DNA of 64,000 bases. Origin: Warburgia ugandensis (Eukaryota; Streptophyta; Magnoliopsida; Canellales; Canellaceae). Both the position numbers and the translations under genes were made by a program. Where the stretch lies: positions 28,417,445 through 28,481,444 of the forward strand of contig CP141132.1 of the NCBI GenBank assembly GCA_035236585.1, written 5' to 3'. A model generated the notes under the pieces. It was not told the origin of the DNA. It worked only from the letters and a program-made list of their open reading frames with translations, and did not search any database. Positions 11,701 through 27,301 of this stretch are shown here, one piece after another; position 1 is the stretch's first letter; each line of letters opens with the position of its first letter.

Positions 11701-14322
11701 TTTTGTTTTAAATAAATTCACAAGAACACGAATCATTTGCAATACAATACGCTAGTGAGGTCTGTCCCACAAGTAGTTAAATATTGTGATGTTAGTGGTC
11801 CCTACTTTAACTATATAACCTATCCAAAATTTAAGTGATTTTTGCCATAAATTAAGAAAGGAAACTAAGCAAAAACAAGAAACATCCCAAATGGGAAACT
11901 TTTCTAAAACAAGCACTTTCTAAAATTAATAATTTCCTAAATTAAAAACTTCTAATTTTATGAATTTACTAATTAAAAACTTTACTAAAGTGAAACTTTC
12001 CTTAAATTCAATTAAACAACTTTCCTAAACATGAAATTAACAACTAATCTAATGGAAACATGCTTTAACAAACTACTTTCCTAATCATGCAAAACTAAGG
12101 AAAGTAAGCAAACAAGTAAACTATTTTAACAAGTATGACACATTTGATTACTTTCCAACTAACTAAGATGCAAAATAATGAAGTCTAACTACAATCCAAA
12201 CTAGAAAAATAAATGAAAGCAATTACTAACAACAATGAAAGGAAAACTACCTAATTAACATACATCTAACCATAGAATGGTATGCAAGATTCATTTGATA
12301 AACGTGGATTAAATCAACTAGTTTGTAAACCAAAGCATGAAATTTATTTCTAACATTAACTATGTTATCTAACAATCCAATTAGGCTCTACAAAGTCAAG
12401 TGAACAAGTTTGTATTGTTCTAGAAATTAACATACACCATTTATACAAAGAAATTCAAGTAGTTAGGTGATTGAAACATTCAATGACTATAACAAGTAAA
12501 ACATGAAATGAATCACTTCTAATGATTCAAACATTCAAGAACAAAGGTAATTTACAACTGGGAACGAACATGAATTAAAAATTCCAACTAATCTCATTGA
12601 ATCACATCCAAAAAGTCATCAACATAACACTCCATACGTGTAATCAAAATTTGAAACTTAAATGCTATTACCATGGTGTTCACATAATCTTAATCACTCC
12701 TCAATTACAAGACAAATTCTTCTTCAAATGTTCCAACATTCAATCATGCACAAGTATGCTTGAAATCAAGTGAAAAACCTATGCAAGACTAAGGCAACAA
12801 TCCAATGGAACTTAAGCAACTAAAGCTGGAAAATCAAGAGGGCTAAAAGAGAATAAAGATGTAATGAAAGCTGAAGAACAAAACTAGATTCGAGATGATA
12901 TCCCTTGTTTGTCATTCCAAGGGAAAACCAAGCTTGAATCTTATTTTAAAAGCAAGGAAAGCTAAAGGAAAATAAGGCAAACTAACATGAAAAGAAAGAA
13001 ATTCTAGTAAAGTCTAACCAACCTTCAAAGATGAATCAAAACCCCACAAATCCTAGGTTGATGAAGAAGCATGAACCTTGGAAGTTTGTAGAAGCACCCA
13101 AAAACATAGCAAAACATCAAGCAAAAGGAGAAAAAATGGCTGGCAAGAAGTGGATGTCCTCTTCCCTAATGGAGGAAGCATCTTTTGCTATGTGAGTAAA
13201 GAGTTCTTTTGCTTGTATTTTGGCTGGTTTTATAAGATTTGTCCTATCTTTCATAGGTAACCTAATCCTAAGGTGTGGTGGGTATTAAAGAGGGTCAAAT
13301 TGAACGGCTATGATGGGGGAAAGGTTTAGACAACAAATAGGAAAGTGGGGAAGTAAGTGGCTGTCTTAAGAAGGGGGATAGGTGGGAGACGCCACCTTTT
13401 TAGGAAGGGGCGTCTCTACCCTTTCCAAAACTATTGAAGCCTTCATTTTTTAGGAAAGTGGGTGGGGAGAGGTTAGGTCGAGAAATTTGGTTGGTTGGGC
13501 GATTTCCTAAGAGGTGGAAAGAGTTGGTGTTTTGGAAATTCGGAGTGCATCTTAAGGGTGAGGTGGAAATTGAGAAAAAAGTGGGAAAAAGTGAGAAAAA
13601 CTCTAAAAATTGGTTGCTCATATTCCATTGGTCCACATGCCCTCTTATTTTAATAGATTTTTCCTTAATTATCTTCAAAATAACTCATGGATAACTCTCT
13701 TGAATCTCTTCCAATCCTAGCCTTTCATTTAGCTTAGTTTGATGGCTTAGATGGCTAACTTAGAAGGCTCCATTGGCTAAGCTTCATGGCTGGCTTAGGT
13801 AGCTTCCTTGGCTTCAACCCTTGACTTGAGTGGTTTATATGACTTGGCTTGAATTCCTTAGCCTGCCACCTTCTTTCATGGCTTATATGGCTAAGGTGGC
13901 TTCTATGCAAAGGTGGTGGGAATGCATGGCTTACTTCATGGGCCGACTTTGGCCTTCTTTAGCTCCTTTAATCCCATCCATTACTAGTCCACAAGATGAT
14001 CTTGGCCATTATTTTATGTTGAAGTGATGATTTTGAGGTTTTGACTCGATCTTTTGATCTTGATCTTTAATTTCATACTGATCAATCTCTGCCATTGGAT
14101 CAACATCTTACTTCCTACAAAAAGTGAAAAATCATAATTAAATCCTAAAAAAACTTGATTAATCAGATGCTTACCTTGGACTAGTTTCTGGACCTACAAA
14201 ATAACAAACTTTTGGGTTATTAGGTAAAAAATACATGTGTTATGAATTTTTGTATAAAAACTCTAATTTACTCCTATAAGTTGTAACACATGGGTACTAA
14301 TTGTGTTTTCTAATGCAAAATT
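11701..14322 (-). mobile_element. Athila-like LTR of chain B, left part (interrupted by CACTA)
   Basis: Colinear with 50,770-53,437 over its whole length. It stops 14 bp short of the LTR end, in the motif tgcaaaatt, and resumes at 42,202-42,215. The intact paralogue at 53,417-53,437 gives the empty-site sequence. Joined length is about 2,636 bp. Its right flank is a 3' UTR and its left flank is a leader fragment, so it sits between two internal regions. Confidence 0.85.
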
Positions 14323-14352
14323 TACTACTAGATAGGGGGCTTTTAAAGTTGG
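14323..14352 (+). repeat. CACTA left terminal inverted repeat
   Basis: Matches the reverse complement of 42,172-42,201 at most positions. The first base is T instead of the C of CACTA, an end mutation that would probably hinder transposase cutting. Confidence 0.85.
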
Positions 14353-14878
14353 TTAAAAATAATAATCGAAGTTACTTACTAAGTGACTTCTATTGAGTTG
14401 ACTTGAAAAGTTGAAAACTTTTAAAGTCATTCTGTAAATGACTTTAAAAATAAAGCAGTTTTGAAGTTGCTTAAAAAAATGATTTTAAAAGTCACAAACT
14501 TTTAAACTTGTTTAGTATAAGCAACTTCAAATGTTTTTGAATTTTGAAGTCGCTTAGCCTAAACAACTTCAAAAGAGCTACCTTTTTTTATGAACTTTTG
14601 AAGTCACTTAGGCTAAATGATTTGTAAAGTTGGTGACTTTTGAAGTTGTTTTTATATAAGTGACTTCAAAAGCCCAACCTTTTTGATGGAATTTTGAAGT
14701 TTCTTACACTAAACGACTTCAAAAGTTGGTGAATTTTAAAGTTGTTTTTACCTAAATGATTTCAAAAGCCCAACCTTCTTGGTGGACTTTTGAAGTGTCT
14801 TAACTGAACAACTTCAAAAGTGTATACTTTTGAAGTCATTTAGGTCTAAACAACTTCAAAAGTATTTTTTTATTATAA
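14353..14878. repeat. CACTA left subterminal hairpin repeats
   Basis: Roughly eight diverged copies of a unit built on acttttgaagtcgtttag, alternating with its reverse complement, so adjacent units can pair as short hairpins. Subterminal repeats of this kind are the usual binding sites for the accessory protein of CACTA elements. The same unit fills 41,598-42,180 and reappears at 26,250-26,365 and 26,880-27,045. Confidence 0.85.
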
Positions 14879-14884
14879 TTTTTA

Positions 14885-15440
14885 TATTTGAGCACTACCA
14901 CCTGTATACAATTGAATAACACACATCCTATGTACACCTGATAGTCAAACAATCCTTACAAATATTCGAAACCTGTTTCAATACAACATTCATCCACTTC
15001 TTGATACAATACTACTTGTATACATTGGATAACAAACATCATATACAACTAATACTTCAATCACCACAAACAAGAAAAACTGACATCAACTACAATGCAT
15101 CCACATCTTTCTTGATACACTACCACCTGCGTATACATTGAATAACAAACATTCTATACACTTGATTCTTCAAACAATCTTTATAAACATGAAAAATCGA
15201 ACATCATATACATGTAATACTTCAATCTCCACAAACATGAAAAACCAACATCCACTACAATGCATTCATATCTTTCTTGATACACTGTCACCTGTGTATA
15301 CATTGAATAACAAGCTTTCTATACACCTGATACTTCAAACAATCTTTATTAACATGAAAAATCAAACAGCTAATACAACATGCATGGACATCTTTCTTGA
15401 TATGTTGAATTGTTCTTACAAGATAACACCTAATACATTC
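14885..15440. repeat. Imperfect tandem repeat inside CACTA
   Basis: A unit containing cttgatacac, cacctg.gtatacattgaataacaa and acatgaaaaa recurs starting near 14,885, 15,000, 15,112 and 15,283, with spacing of about 110-170 bp. The short open frame across it has no recognisable domain. Confidence 0.75.
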
Positions 15441-16883
15441 ATAATTGGTACAAAATATCCAAACTCATCATTATCCACCCACATCTATCATGAAAATAAT
15501 TTATAAAAGAAACTACAACACATGCATTCTCTATAACATCCATATTCACTTCATTTGTAAATCCATACACATTCGCATTTACTTTCACACTCTAAGTAAC
15601 CCTCTCATTCATCATGGTATAAAAGTTATATAATTCAATGTATATATGGAAAGCCCATTGCCACATATTCACTTCATGTACAAGCTCCAAATTTACTTCT
15701 TCCATACTCTTTTATTCCCACACTCCAAATTTCCACTCAGAAAGCACACAGCCTGAAATACAACATATTTAATTAAGCTCAAACTTTTTAACTATATCCA
15801 TAAAAACTATAGAAAAATATAAGATTATGAAAAGTAAAAAATGTTCTACCTTTTTTAAATGGGATACAGGAAAACTATTGAATATGTAGGTCATCATGTA
15901 TCTCAAGACATAGTACCCACACTTCCAATGAGCCCGTTGTTTAGGGCACTATGCAACAAGGACAACAAAAAAGAACTCATAAATATCATTTGTAATAATG
16001 TAGGTTTAATTAGTGGTAGCATAGAGCTATTAATTGTTTCATATAAATTGATTTTCTTCCAAGTGACTTTTGGTGGTTATACAATCTCGGTGATATTAGC
16101 CCATTCAAACCAAACTCTACAAATTTAAATTTGAAATGCATTATAGAAGAATAACAAATTACTTATCTACAAATAACACATGAAAATGATGAATGCTTTC
16201 TTATTTATAATTTCTATGAGGGTGGGATGGATGTGCGATTGATAAGAATAAAAAAAGAAAGCATGTCCACTGTGTACATCTAAAACAAGTAGCATCCAAT
16301 GAGTCTTAAATAGACAGTCATATGAATTGTAATGGAAGTTGACAATCCCTATGTATAGAATAAGTTGGTAAGAAAACAAGAAAATTAAAGCTTACTTGCT
16401 ATTGTAGGGAATCATTAAGCCTAGTCCTCAAGTATAGTGAAAGAAGCCTAGTAAAATATCCTAAACATGCCTCTCTATCAGCCATTACTTCATTGCTTCA
16501 GAAAAGATGCGTCAAGGAATTGGTAAAGTGTACCCTCACCCTCAATAAGGGTAGTTGCATCATTCAGGAGGATGCATAAAACAAATAATTATTTCCTATA
16601 CCATGAAACTATACCATGTAAATATCAAATATTTTCTAAGCATATACCCCATGTAGGAGACAATGTGAGGGTGTTCAAGCTAATCCCATAAGAAAACTCA
16701 TAATTGGTCCTTGGCCATAAGTGGCATTTCAACAACAACCATGGCACGCACGCCCTGCTTAATTCGTACATGGTTGATTACCATAGCTTAACCTTAAGGA
16801 TTGAGGCATGTTAGTGGGACTTCCACATGCTCCTTGGATGACTATTGTAAAAGATGTAAAAATTTTCAGCTAAATTATTTTAA
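15441..16883. other. CACTA sequence with no recognised gene
   Basis: AT-rich sequence downstream of the minus-strand Ptta/En/Spm gene. It probably includes that gene's 3' end. I found no domain in the frames at 15,859-16,128 (+) or 16,167-16,379 (-). Confidence 0.5.
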
Positions 16884-18389
16884 TCAATGAAGAGGATCTA
16901 ATTTATGATGAAAAAAACAAAGATATATACAAGAACTTTTTCCATTGGTGTAGCAATAGGTAATACTGGAAAGGTGGCCGATCTTGGTGTCACATTTGTT
17001 GTTGATTAACCATATATAATTATTAAACAAGTAATTGAGGTCTCTAGCTAAAATATATTGATGAGGAAGGTCGTATGATAAGATACATATCGTGGACTCT
17101 ATGGGAATAACTAGTGCCTCCGGCCAAGTGAAGTGATATGCAACTGCTTGCCCAACGGTTATAATAGTTTCCATTTCTAATGGGAAGGGTAGGCAGGCTT
17201 TAGCATTAAAAGCCATGGTAATGGACACCTGCTTAATATGTGGTGGTATACTAATTCTGTGCAAAACGTTTGATTCATGCCCATAGTAGGAACCAACTGC
17301 CATGATGTTTTGCTGGGAATCCAAGGCCAATAGGCATTAACCTATTTGCAAATGAAATATACAATAGAGAGGTTGAGATAGAGAATTGTTTCAGAAGGAT
17401 AGTGAAAATATGCAATTTTGTTTATATATACCTCCTCGGTGGGAATTTCTTTTTCTAGTGATATCGGATGTCCTTCATTATCTTCTTCAGTTGGGGAATT
17501 GTAGCTCCCATTTGATGGAGGTACAGGGGTGTTGCAAGAATTATGAGTAGGGGATGGAGTAACAATCATCAAATCTCTCTCATACAACTGACTAAATATA
17601 TCAGTCTTTATTTTCTCAACGAGCTCATTGCAGGCCTCGTCATCATCTTAGACTTTAGGTAAATATTCTTTACTAAAGAATTTAGAAGGAATAACACTGT
17701 GACCCATGACCCTAACTTGACGAGGGTGGTCCTTATTATTATCGATAGCCCTATATAGGATGTCCTCATTAGCAGCGGTGCTACTTAGAGTTCTTGTAGT
17801 AGTGCTTTCTTGGGTAAGAATGTCTACAAAATTTAATTAGAAAGACATGATCATGTCATCTAATTAATTGTATAAAATTTATAGACAGGTGGAACCACTT
17901 ACTATGCAAGAAGCATTTTGTGCAGTACTTTCATCTGAGAGCTGGTTGCCAGTATGGCCCATCGAATGCTCCATTTTCCAAAGGATGGAGTGATTAATGG
18001 ATTTCGTAGTCTTAGCTTTCTTTTGCTGTCAAGAAAAGACACTATAGTTAGAGAATAACTTGTATGTAACTATAGTAGTATTAAATTGAAAGGGATAAAT
18101 TGTCACAGATGCTTACTTTGTGCTCTTTTAAATGAGCATAGCCCAACCTGGATAAGAAGTACATATTTGTTCCATGCACCTTTCTTCCCCTTGCACTCTT
18201 CACCTACACATTTGTACATGAGTGATGTAATAATCAAATGTTACGTGCAATTAATTAAATGAAACATCATTTCTACACATACCTCAAATTTTACAGAGGT
18301 ATAGTTTGGTACAAATGCATTCCTAATTTCCTAGTCAATGACGTCAGAGTAAATGGCAGGCATTGTGTATAGTCTCGATGGATCGTTGA
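16884..18389 (-). pseudogene. Ptta/En/Spm plant transposase-like gene, 3' exons
   Basis: Minus-strand second gene of the CACTA element. Exon pieces in order: 18,389-18,280; about 18,180-18,115 (GTNMYFLSRLGYAHLKEHK); about 18,025-17,900; 17,820-17,431 (DILYRAIDNNKDHPRQVRVMG, HSVIPSKFF, then an acidic Pro-rich tail); and 17,337-16,884 (AVGSYYGHESNVLH, CLPFPLEME, TVGQAVAYHFTWP). The blocks with HPRQVRVMG and VGQAVA.H..WP are typical of the Ptta/En/Spm (Transposase_24) family. Plausible GT-AG introns separate the exons, for example a donor at about 17,431 and an acceptor at about 17,821. A solo LTR at 18,390 cuts the gene. Confidence 0.8.
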
Positions 18390-22394
<4,005 letters not shown>

Positions 22395-22900
22395 GTTAAC
22401 ATTTGGAGCTATGTAATTGTGAACGAGGTAGTTGTTCCATTTTATCCATTGCTCACTAGCCCCTTATAAAGCATACATCTTCCTATCATCCAGCCAATCA
22501 AAGGTAGCATGCAAATTGGACACAACAAATTACTATATTTGAAAAATAAGGTAAATTATAATTTATATAATACATGTATTTAATGTTTACATACCTTCAC
22601 CATTTCCCATATTGAATCTTTTATTGAGGATGGAACAAGTCTCCAATCCTCCAATGTGATAGGAACCATGCTTCTTACTGTAGAGAAAAGGAAAAGTACT
22701 ATAAGCAGGTGCACTCTCACCAATCTCTTACCATCTGCTTTTGTATTGGATAGTTTCTCTAATTCCCTTAGACTTTCTCTTGATAACCTTTTCTCTTGTT
22801 GTTCACCCTCTACCCTTTGTTTTCGAACTAGTGCTCATGTTGGCCTCTTGTTCATGCTCTTCATTGTGGCTGTAATCTTCAGTTTGATGTTTTTCTCGTT
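22395..22900 (-). pseudogene. Ptta/En/Spm plant transposase-like gene, 5' exons
   Basis: Upstream continuation of the gene at 16,884-18,389 across the solo LTR. On the minus strand it encodes a Lys/Arg/Glu-rich segment, then GKRLVRVHLL, then VPITLEDWRLVPSSIKDSIW, ending at a plausible splice donor near 22,593. After an intron come FDWLDDRKMYAL and EQWIKWNNYLVHNYI (to 22,395). The pattern VPIT..DWR.VP...KD.IW is characteristic of the Ptta/En/Spm family. There is a stop after KMYAL. In En/Spm this class of gene acts with TNP2 in transposition. The start codon is not clear. Confidence 0.8.
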
Positions 22901-24160
22901 CCATCGTTACTATAAAGAAGAAAACAATGATATTAGAACAATGACATAAAAAAGTCCATGTACTTCATTTAAAGAAACCAAGTAGACATGACATATGCGC
23001 CAAACAAATTGAAAGCAAATTAGATAAGATATGCATGAAAATGGAAACTTTCTAAAGAATAGATATTTCTAAAATTAAACTTTCTTAAAACTAAAACTAG
23101 AAACTAATTTGCATGATTATAAGTAAAGCATTGTTAACTTGCATGATTCTATGAAATTAGGATATAAGTAAAGCAATGTTAACTTGCATGATTCTAGTCA
23201 TCACATAGCACATCTATATACACATTCATTTACACCATATAAACATGACTGAAAACAATCTAGCTTTATGTAAGCAACTATGATTACCATTCGACAATCA
23301 AGAGATACATCTTAAAGCATTTACTAGTAAGCCTGCATGTATGCCTTGTTGTGTCTTGTTCATGCCCATTTCTAAAAATATGTTGTAAGTCATTCTTATA
23401 AAAAATGATCAAGCGTGTACTAGGACCACTTGTCATTCTTAAGAATTTAGTTACCACTTGTCTTCAAGCGCGCGCGCGCACACACACACACACACACCTA
23501 TCTTTTGTTCTCAAACACGGTTAGGTGAATTGGTGTTTAAAAATCTTGAGTGTCGTGTTTCTTTTCTAAAAATCAAGATTTTCAAAGGAATTATACCTAC
23601 ATTTCTATTAAAAATTCAGTAGAGTCTCCTTTGTTTTTCAGACTTGTGCATTTTGGGATTGCAAATGTGATGTCCCTGATAAACATAGTTTAAGTAAAAA
23701 GGTAAATAAATGAGACTCTATCTCCATCCATTCACATAAACATACGATATCCAATATATGTGACAAACAAACCACAAGCAAAATAGATAAAAGATGCATA
23801 AAAACATAAGCCTACTTGGTATAAATATTTGTAGAAAGGACTACAAATCCCATAAACCTTTCACTAGTCTTTAAGTCCAGTGCTTCGAGTTCACATCTCT
23901 TAGTGGGAAGGATGCATCCCGCACTGAGTCTAATCACATAGCTAGGCTGCTAATGGTCATTCATAAGATTTCTTAAGGGTTGAACTTCCTAATTCTAAAT
24001 GATTATATGTATTTGATTTACACTAAGCTTCCAAAGTTTACATGCACCACAAAATATTGTTGAAACACACTTATAGAACTAATGAAATGTGATAACCAAT
24101 GAAGTACAAAAACTGTAGTAACAAAAGAACTTTAAGCAAAATAAGATGATTAAATTATGA
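22901..24160. other. CACTA internal sequence with no recognised gene
   Basis: AT-rich sequence upstream of the Ptta/En/Spm gene, possibly promoter and first intron. It contains the CG/CA microsatellite at 23,468-23,497. No domain found on either strand. Confidence 0.45.
23468..23497. repeat. Compound (CG)n(CA)n microsatellite
   Basis: About 5 CG units followed by about 10 CA units. Alternating purine-pyrimidine sequence of this kind can adopt Z-DNA. Confidence 0.95.
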
Positions 24161-24168
24161 GGTGGGAA

Positions 24169-24264
24169 GTGTGTGTGTGTGTGTGGGTGTGTGTGTGTGT
24201 GGGTGTTAGCTTAAATTTCCCTGTCCAATTCATGAGGTGGGAAAAGTGTGTGTGTGTGTGGGTG
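24169..24264. repeat. Two (GT)n tracts in a short direct repeat
   Basis: GT runs at 24,169-24,205 and 24,245-24,264, each preceded by atgaggtgggaa, so a short segment including the microsatellite was duplicated. Confidence 0.9.
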
Positions 24265-24518
24265 AGAGCATATTTCTTAAATGAGGTATGTTGCCATCTT
24301 TCTCTTTAAATTTTCCTGTCTATTTAATATGCATGTTCATTGTTGTTTGATATTTGGATGATTAAGGATAGATTAGAAGTTGATTTTGGGGATAGTAATT
24401 AGTTCTAAGTAGGGTGCGCACTCCCCTTGGAGGGTGTGCATCACCCTTGTAATTATTTTTTCATGGCTATTAGTTGTTCCTTTCATGCTTATATACTTGT
24501 GTTTTATCTTAGGTTCAT

Positions 24519-25010
24519 CTCATAATCATGTGCACCATGCTTTCCATTCTTACTTGTAATTCATGCATTATCAATGTAATGAATCATTCACATTCCAATT
24601 AGGACTAATGCAAATTAGTTGGTACTTAATACTTTATTTTACTTTTTTAGTTTAGGTTTTCACGCATTCCATGTTTGGTTAGTTTATATCTTGGTTCATA
24701 CATACTTTCAAGTTAATTCATGCACTTCCCATGGGTCATGCGCGTAGTTTTGAAGTGTTTCTCCTTAAAAATTTTATTTTGTTTTGGTTAGTTGTCCATG
24801 CATTCCATTCATGTATTCTATCCAAGTTAGTTTGCAACTTATTCCATGCTTTTAGATCTCATAATCATGTGCACCATGCTTTCCATTCTTACTTGTAATT
24901 CATGCATTATCAATGTAATAAGTCATTTAGATTCTACTTTGGATTAGTGCATATATATTAGTTGGCCCTTAATACTTTATTTTACTTGTTTAGTTTAGGT
25001 TTCCATGCAT
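24519..25010 (+). repeat. Direct repeat, about 150 bp, offset 339 bp
   Basis: Copies at about 24,519-24,670 and 24,858-25,010 share ctcataatcatgtgcaccat and nearly all of the following 60 bases, then diverge slightly toward tttagtttagg. No coding content seen. Confidence 0.85.
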
Positions 25011-25439
25011 TAGTCGATTAATTTCATGCATTCAATGTTTGGTTAGTTACATGTTAGTTCGTGCATACTTTCATGATTAATTCAAGCACTTTAGATTACT
25101 TTATTTCATTTAATTTCCAAGTTTAGATCATGCATCATGTTAGGTATGCATATATATCATCCTTTTTGTGCGGTTATATTGTTTATGATAGTAAAACATA
25201 CTAACTAGGCTATTCAATGTTTTCTTTAGCTAATCCCTAAAAAAATTCTTCTCGTCCCAATAAAATCATGTCTCATCTACTCAAATCATGCTCATATATC
25301 CAAATGAAATAAAAAACATTCAATCATACTCATCCATACACAAATCCATCAAAACCATGAACTAGATTTGGAATATTTACCTAGAAAAGCTTCTTCTTTT
25401 TAAAATTTTTTTTCCCTTTCCTCCTCTTTCTTCTCCCCA

Positions 25440-25540
25440 TCCTTCTCCTCCTCTCTTCCTCTTCTTCTTCTTCTTCTTCTTCTTCTTTTTCTTCTTCTTC
25501 TTCTTCTTCTTCTTCTTCTTCTTCTTCTTTTTCTTCTCAT
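25440..25540. repeat. (CTT)n microsatellite
   Basis: A pyrimidine-only CTT/TTC array of about 75-95 bp with a few longer T runs. Confidence 0.97.
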
Positions 25541-25599
25541 TGTCTAGTTTTTCTCACTTGTGTGCACCTATCTAGGTATCGTTGTCAGTGGTAGCATGG

Positions 25600-26150
25600 T
25601 CAGATGGTGCTTGCTCAATCATCTCTTCCTGTCCTTCTTCCCCTTCTTCTTCTTCCTCTTCCTCTTCCTCTTCCCCTCCTTCTTCTCTCCCTTCTCTCCT
25701 CATCATTGATCTGGCACATGTTGATTGACGTCATCCTAGTCAACATCGATCTTCTCCTCTCTTCCTTTCCTTCTTCTTCCTCTTTTTCTTCCCCTCTTTA
25801 TCTATACCTTCTCTCCTCATCACTGATCTTGGAGCGCATCGTCGATCAGTGTCGTCAGTGTTGCCCTTGTCGGTGTCGGTCTCCTCCTCTCTTTCTCTCC
25901 TTCTTCTTCCTCTTTTTCTTCCTCTTTTTCTTCCCCTCTTTCTTCTCTCCCTTCTCTTCACATTGCCAATTTAGGTGTCGTCGATCAGTGTCATCAGCAT
26001 CATCCTGGTCATCGACAGTCTCCTCCTCTCTTCCTCTGCTTCTTCCCTTTCTAGTTCTTCCTCTTTTTCTTCCCCTCTTTCTTCTCTCCCTTCTCTTCTC
26101 ACCGCCGATCTGGGTGTTGTTGGTGTCGGTCTCCTCCTCTCTTCCTCTTT
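25600..26150. repeat. Pyrimidine-rich minisatellite
   Basis: About four units of roughly 110-140 bp, each with a tctcctcctctcttcc-type start (near 25,750, 25,880, 26,019 and 26,129), a run of cttcttcctctttttcttcccc, and a less repetitive stretch around gatctgggtgttg or gatcagtgtc. The Ser/Leu-rich open frame from 25,604 to 26,266 is explained by this composition. Confidence 0.85.
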
Positions 26151-26230
26151 GGCTAGCTTTGCTAAGGTTTTTCCTGTCTACTGGGTTTTTGAGAATAGAC
26201 TTGGCACTATTGTTAATGTCGATTAAGAAA

Positions 26231-27045
26231 AGAGGGAGGGGATGCCATTATCAAAGTCGTTTATAAATAAATAACTTTAAAAGTAGTAACTTTTAGAGTC
26301 ATTTATTCTTAATGAAAATAAAAGTTACTACTTCTAAAGTCATTTACAAATAAACAAAATTTAAATTTATTTTAATTCAAATAAAAAAAATTATTTTAAG
26401 AGGGAGGGGGTGCCATTATCAAAATTTCCCCTCCTTTAATTTATTTAATAAATTTAATTTTGGAAAATTTTACACTTGAAAATTATATTGCTTTTACTGC
26501 TTAATTGTTTGGTTATATTATTATAGTAAAAAATAGATGAGAGCTACTCAATTCTCAAATTTTTGTAAGTAGGGCCTACTATGTAAAATTATTAAATTGC
26601 CCTTTTTAAGAAAATCAAAACGTATTCATTCAAATTTTGATTACAACAAATTTAGTGTTGTAGGAATCTTTTTTCCAAGTATAATTACAATGTTGGCGCA
26701 GTGTCTATAAAAATTTCACTTTCTATAATTAAAAAAATTGAGAATTTCAATATAATTTTCTTTTGACACCGATTTCATATAATTCAAAATTTTTGCAAAT
26801 TGTTATTCAATAATCAAGGATGTTACATAATGCTTAGTGTAAATTTGGTTGATTGTTTTTGGTGCTAACTTTTATTGTACATAAAGAAGTCATTTAGTGT
26901 AAACAACTTTAATAATGTCGACTTTTAAAGTTGTTTAGTGCTAAATGAAGTTAAAAGTATAAAATTTTAAAGTGGTTTATTGTTAAAAAACTTTAAAAGT
27001 AACATCTTTTGAAGTCGTTTATACTAAATGACTTTATAAATTATT
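26231..27045. repeat. Internal cluster of CACTA subterminal-type hairpin repeats
   Basis: Units of the same acttttaaagtcgtttagt-type motif as at both transposon ends occur at 26,250-26,365 and 26,880-27,045. The first group is bracketed by a 24-bp direct repeat containing gagggagggg.tgccattat (26,231-26,255 and 26,398-26,424). The sequence between the two groups is AT-rich with no gene. The cluster lies just downstream of TNP2. Confidence 0.75.
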
Positions 27046-27229
27046 TTTAATTCAAAATATATGTACATTTTATATTAGTTCTTTACAATATCTAACAATT
27101 AATGCACAATGAAATTGATTTTTTATGATAGTCAACAATGATTCATGCATTCTTTATACACACACATAGCTCACTTATCAATCCATGTAGCTCATGATAA
27201 AAGAGATAATTATAAATATGGATATGGAA

Positions 27230-27255
27230 ATATATATATATATATATATATATAT
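27230..27255. repeat. (AT)n microsatellite
   Basis: Thirteen perfect AT units, downstream of the TNP2 remnant. Confidence 0.97.
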
Positions 27256-27301
27256 TGCAACTCACTTCTACATTCCATATATCCCCAACTATGTATAGTT
27301 T

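Noticed and set aside
13434..13694. Overlapping open frames on both strands
   Set aside because: They fall inside the chain B LTR; the equivalent region at 52,560-52,830 is not conserved as coding.
14353..14878. Regular short repeats with spacers, superficially CRISPR-like
   Set aside because: Units are palindromic, diverged and at both CACTA ends; no cas genes and the context is a plant genome.
15859..16128. 89-codon plus-strand frame in CACTA
   Set aside because: No recognisable family and opposite in orientation to both transposon genes.
25604..26266. 220-codon Ser/Leu-rich open frame resembling a membrane protein
   Set aside because: It is explained by pyrimidine-rich minisatellite units; no domain, and frames remain open because TC-rich DNA rarely encodes stops.
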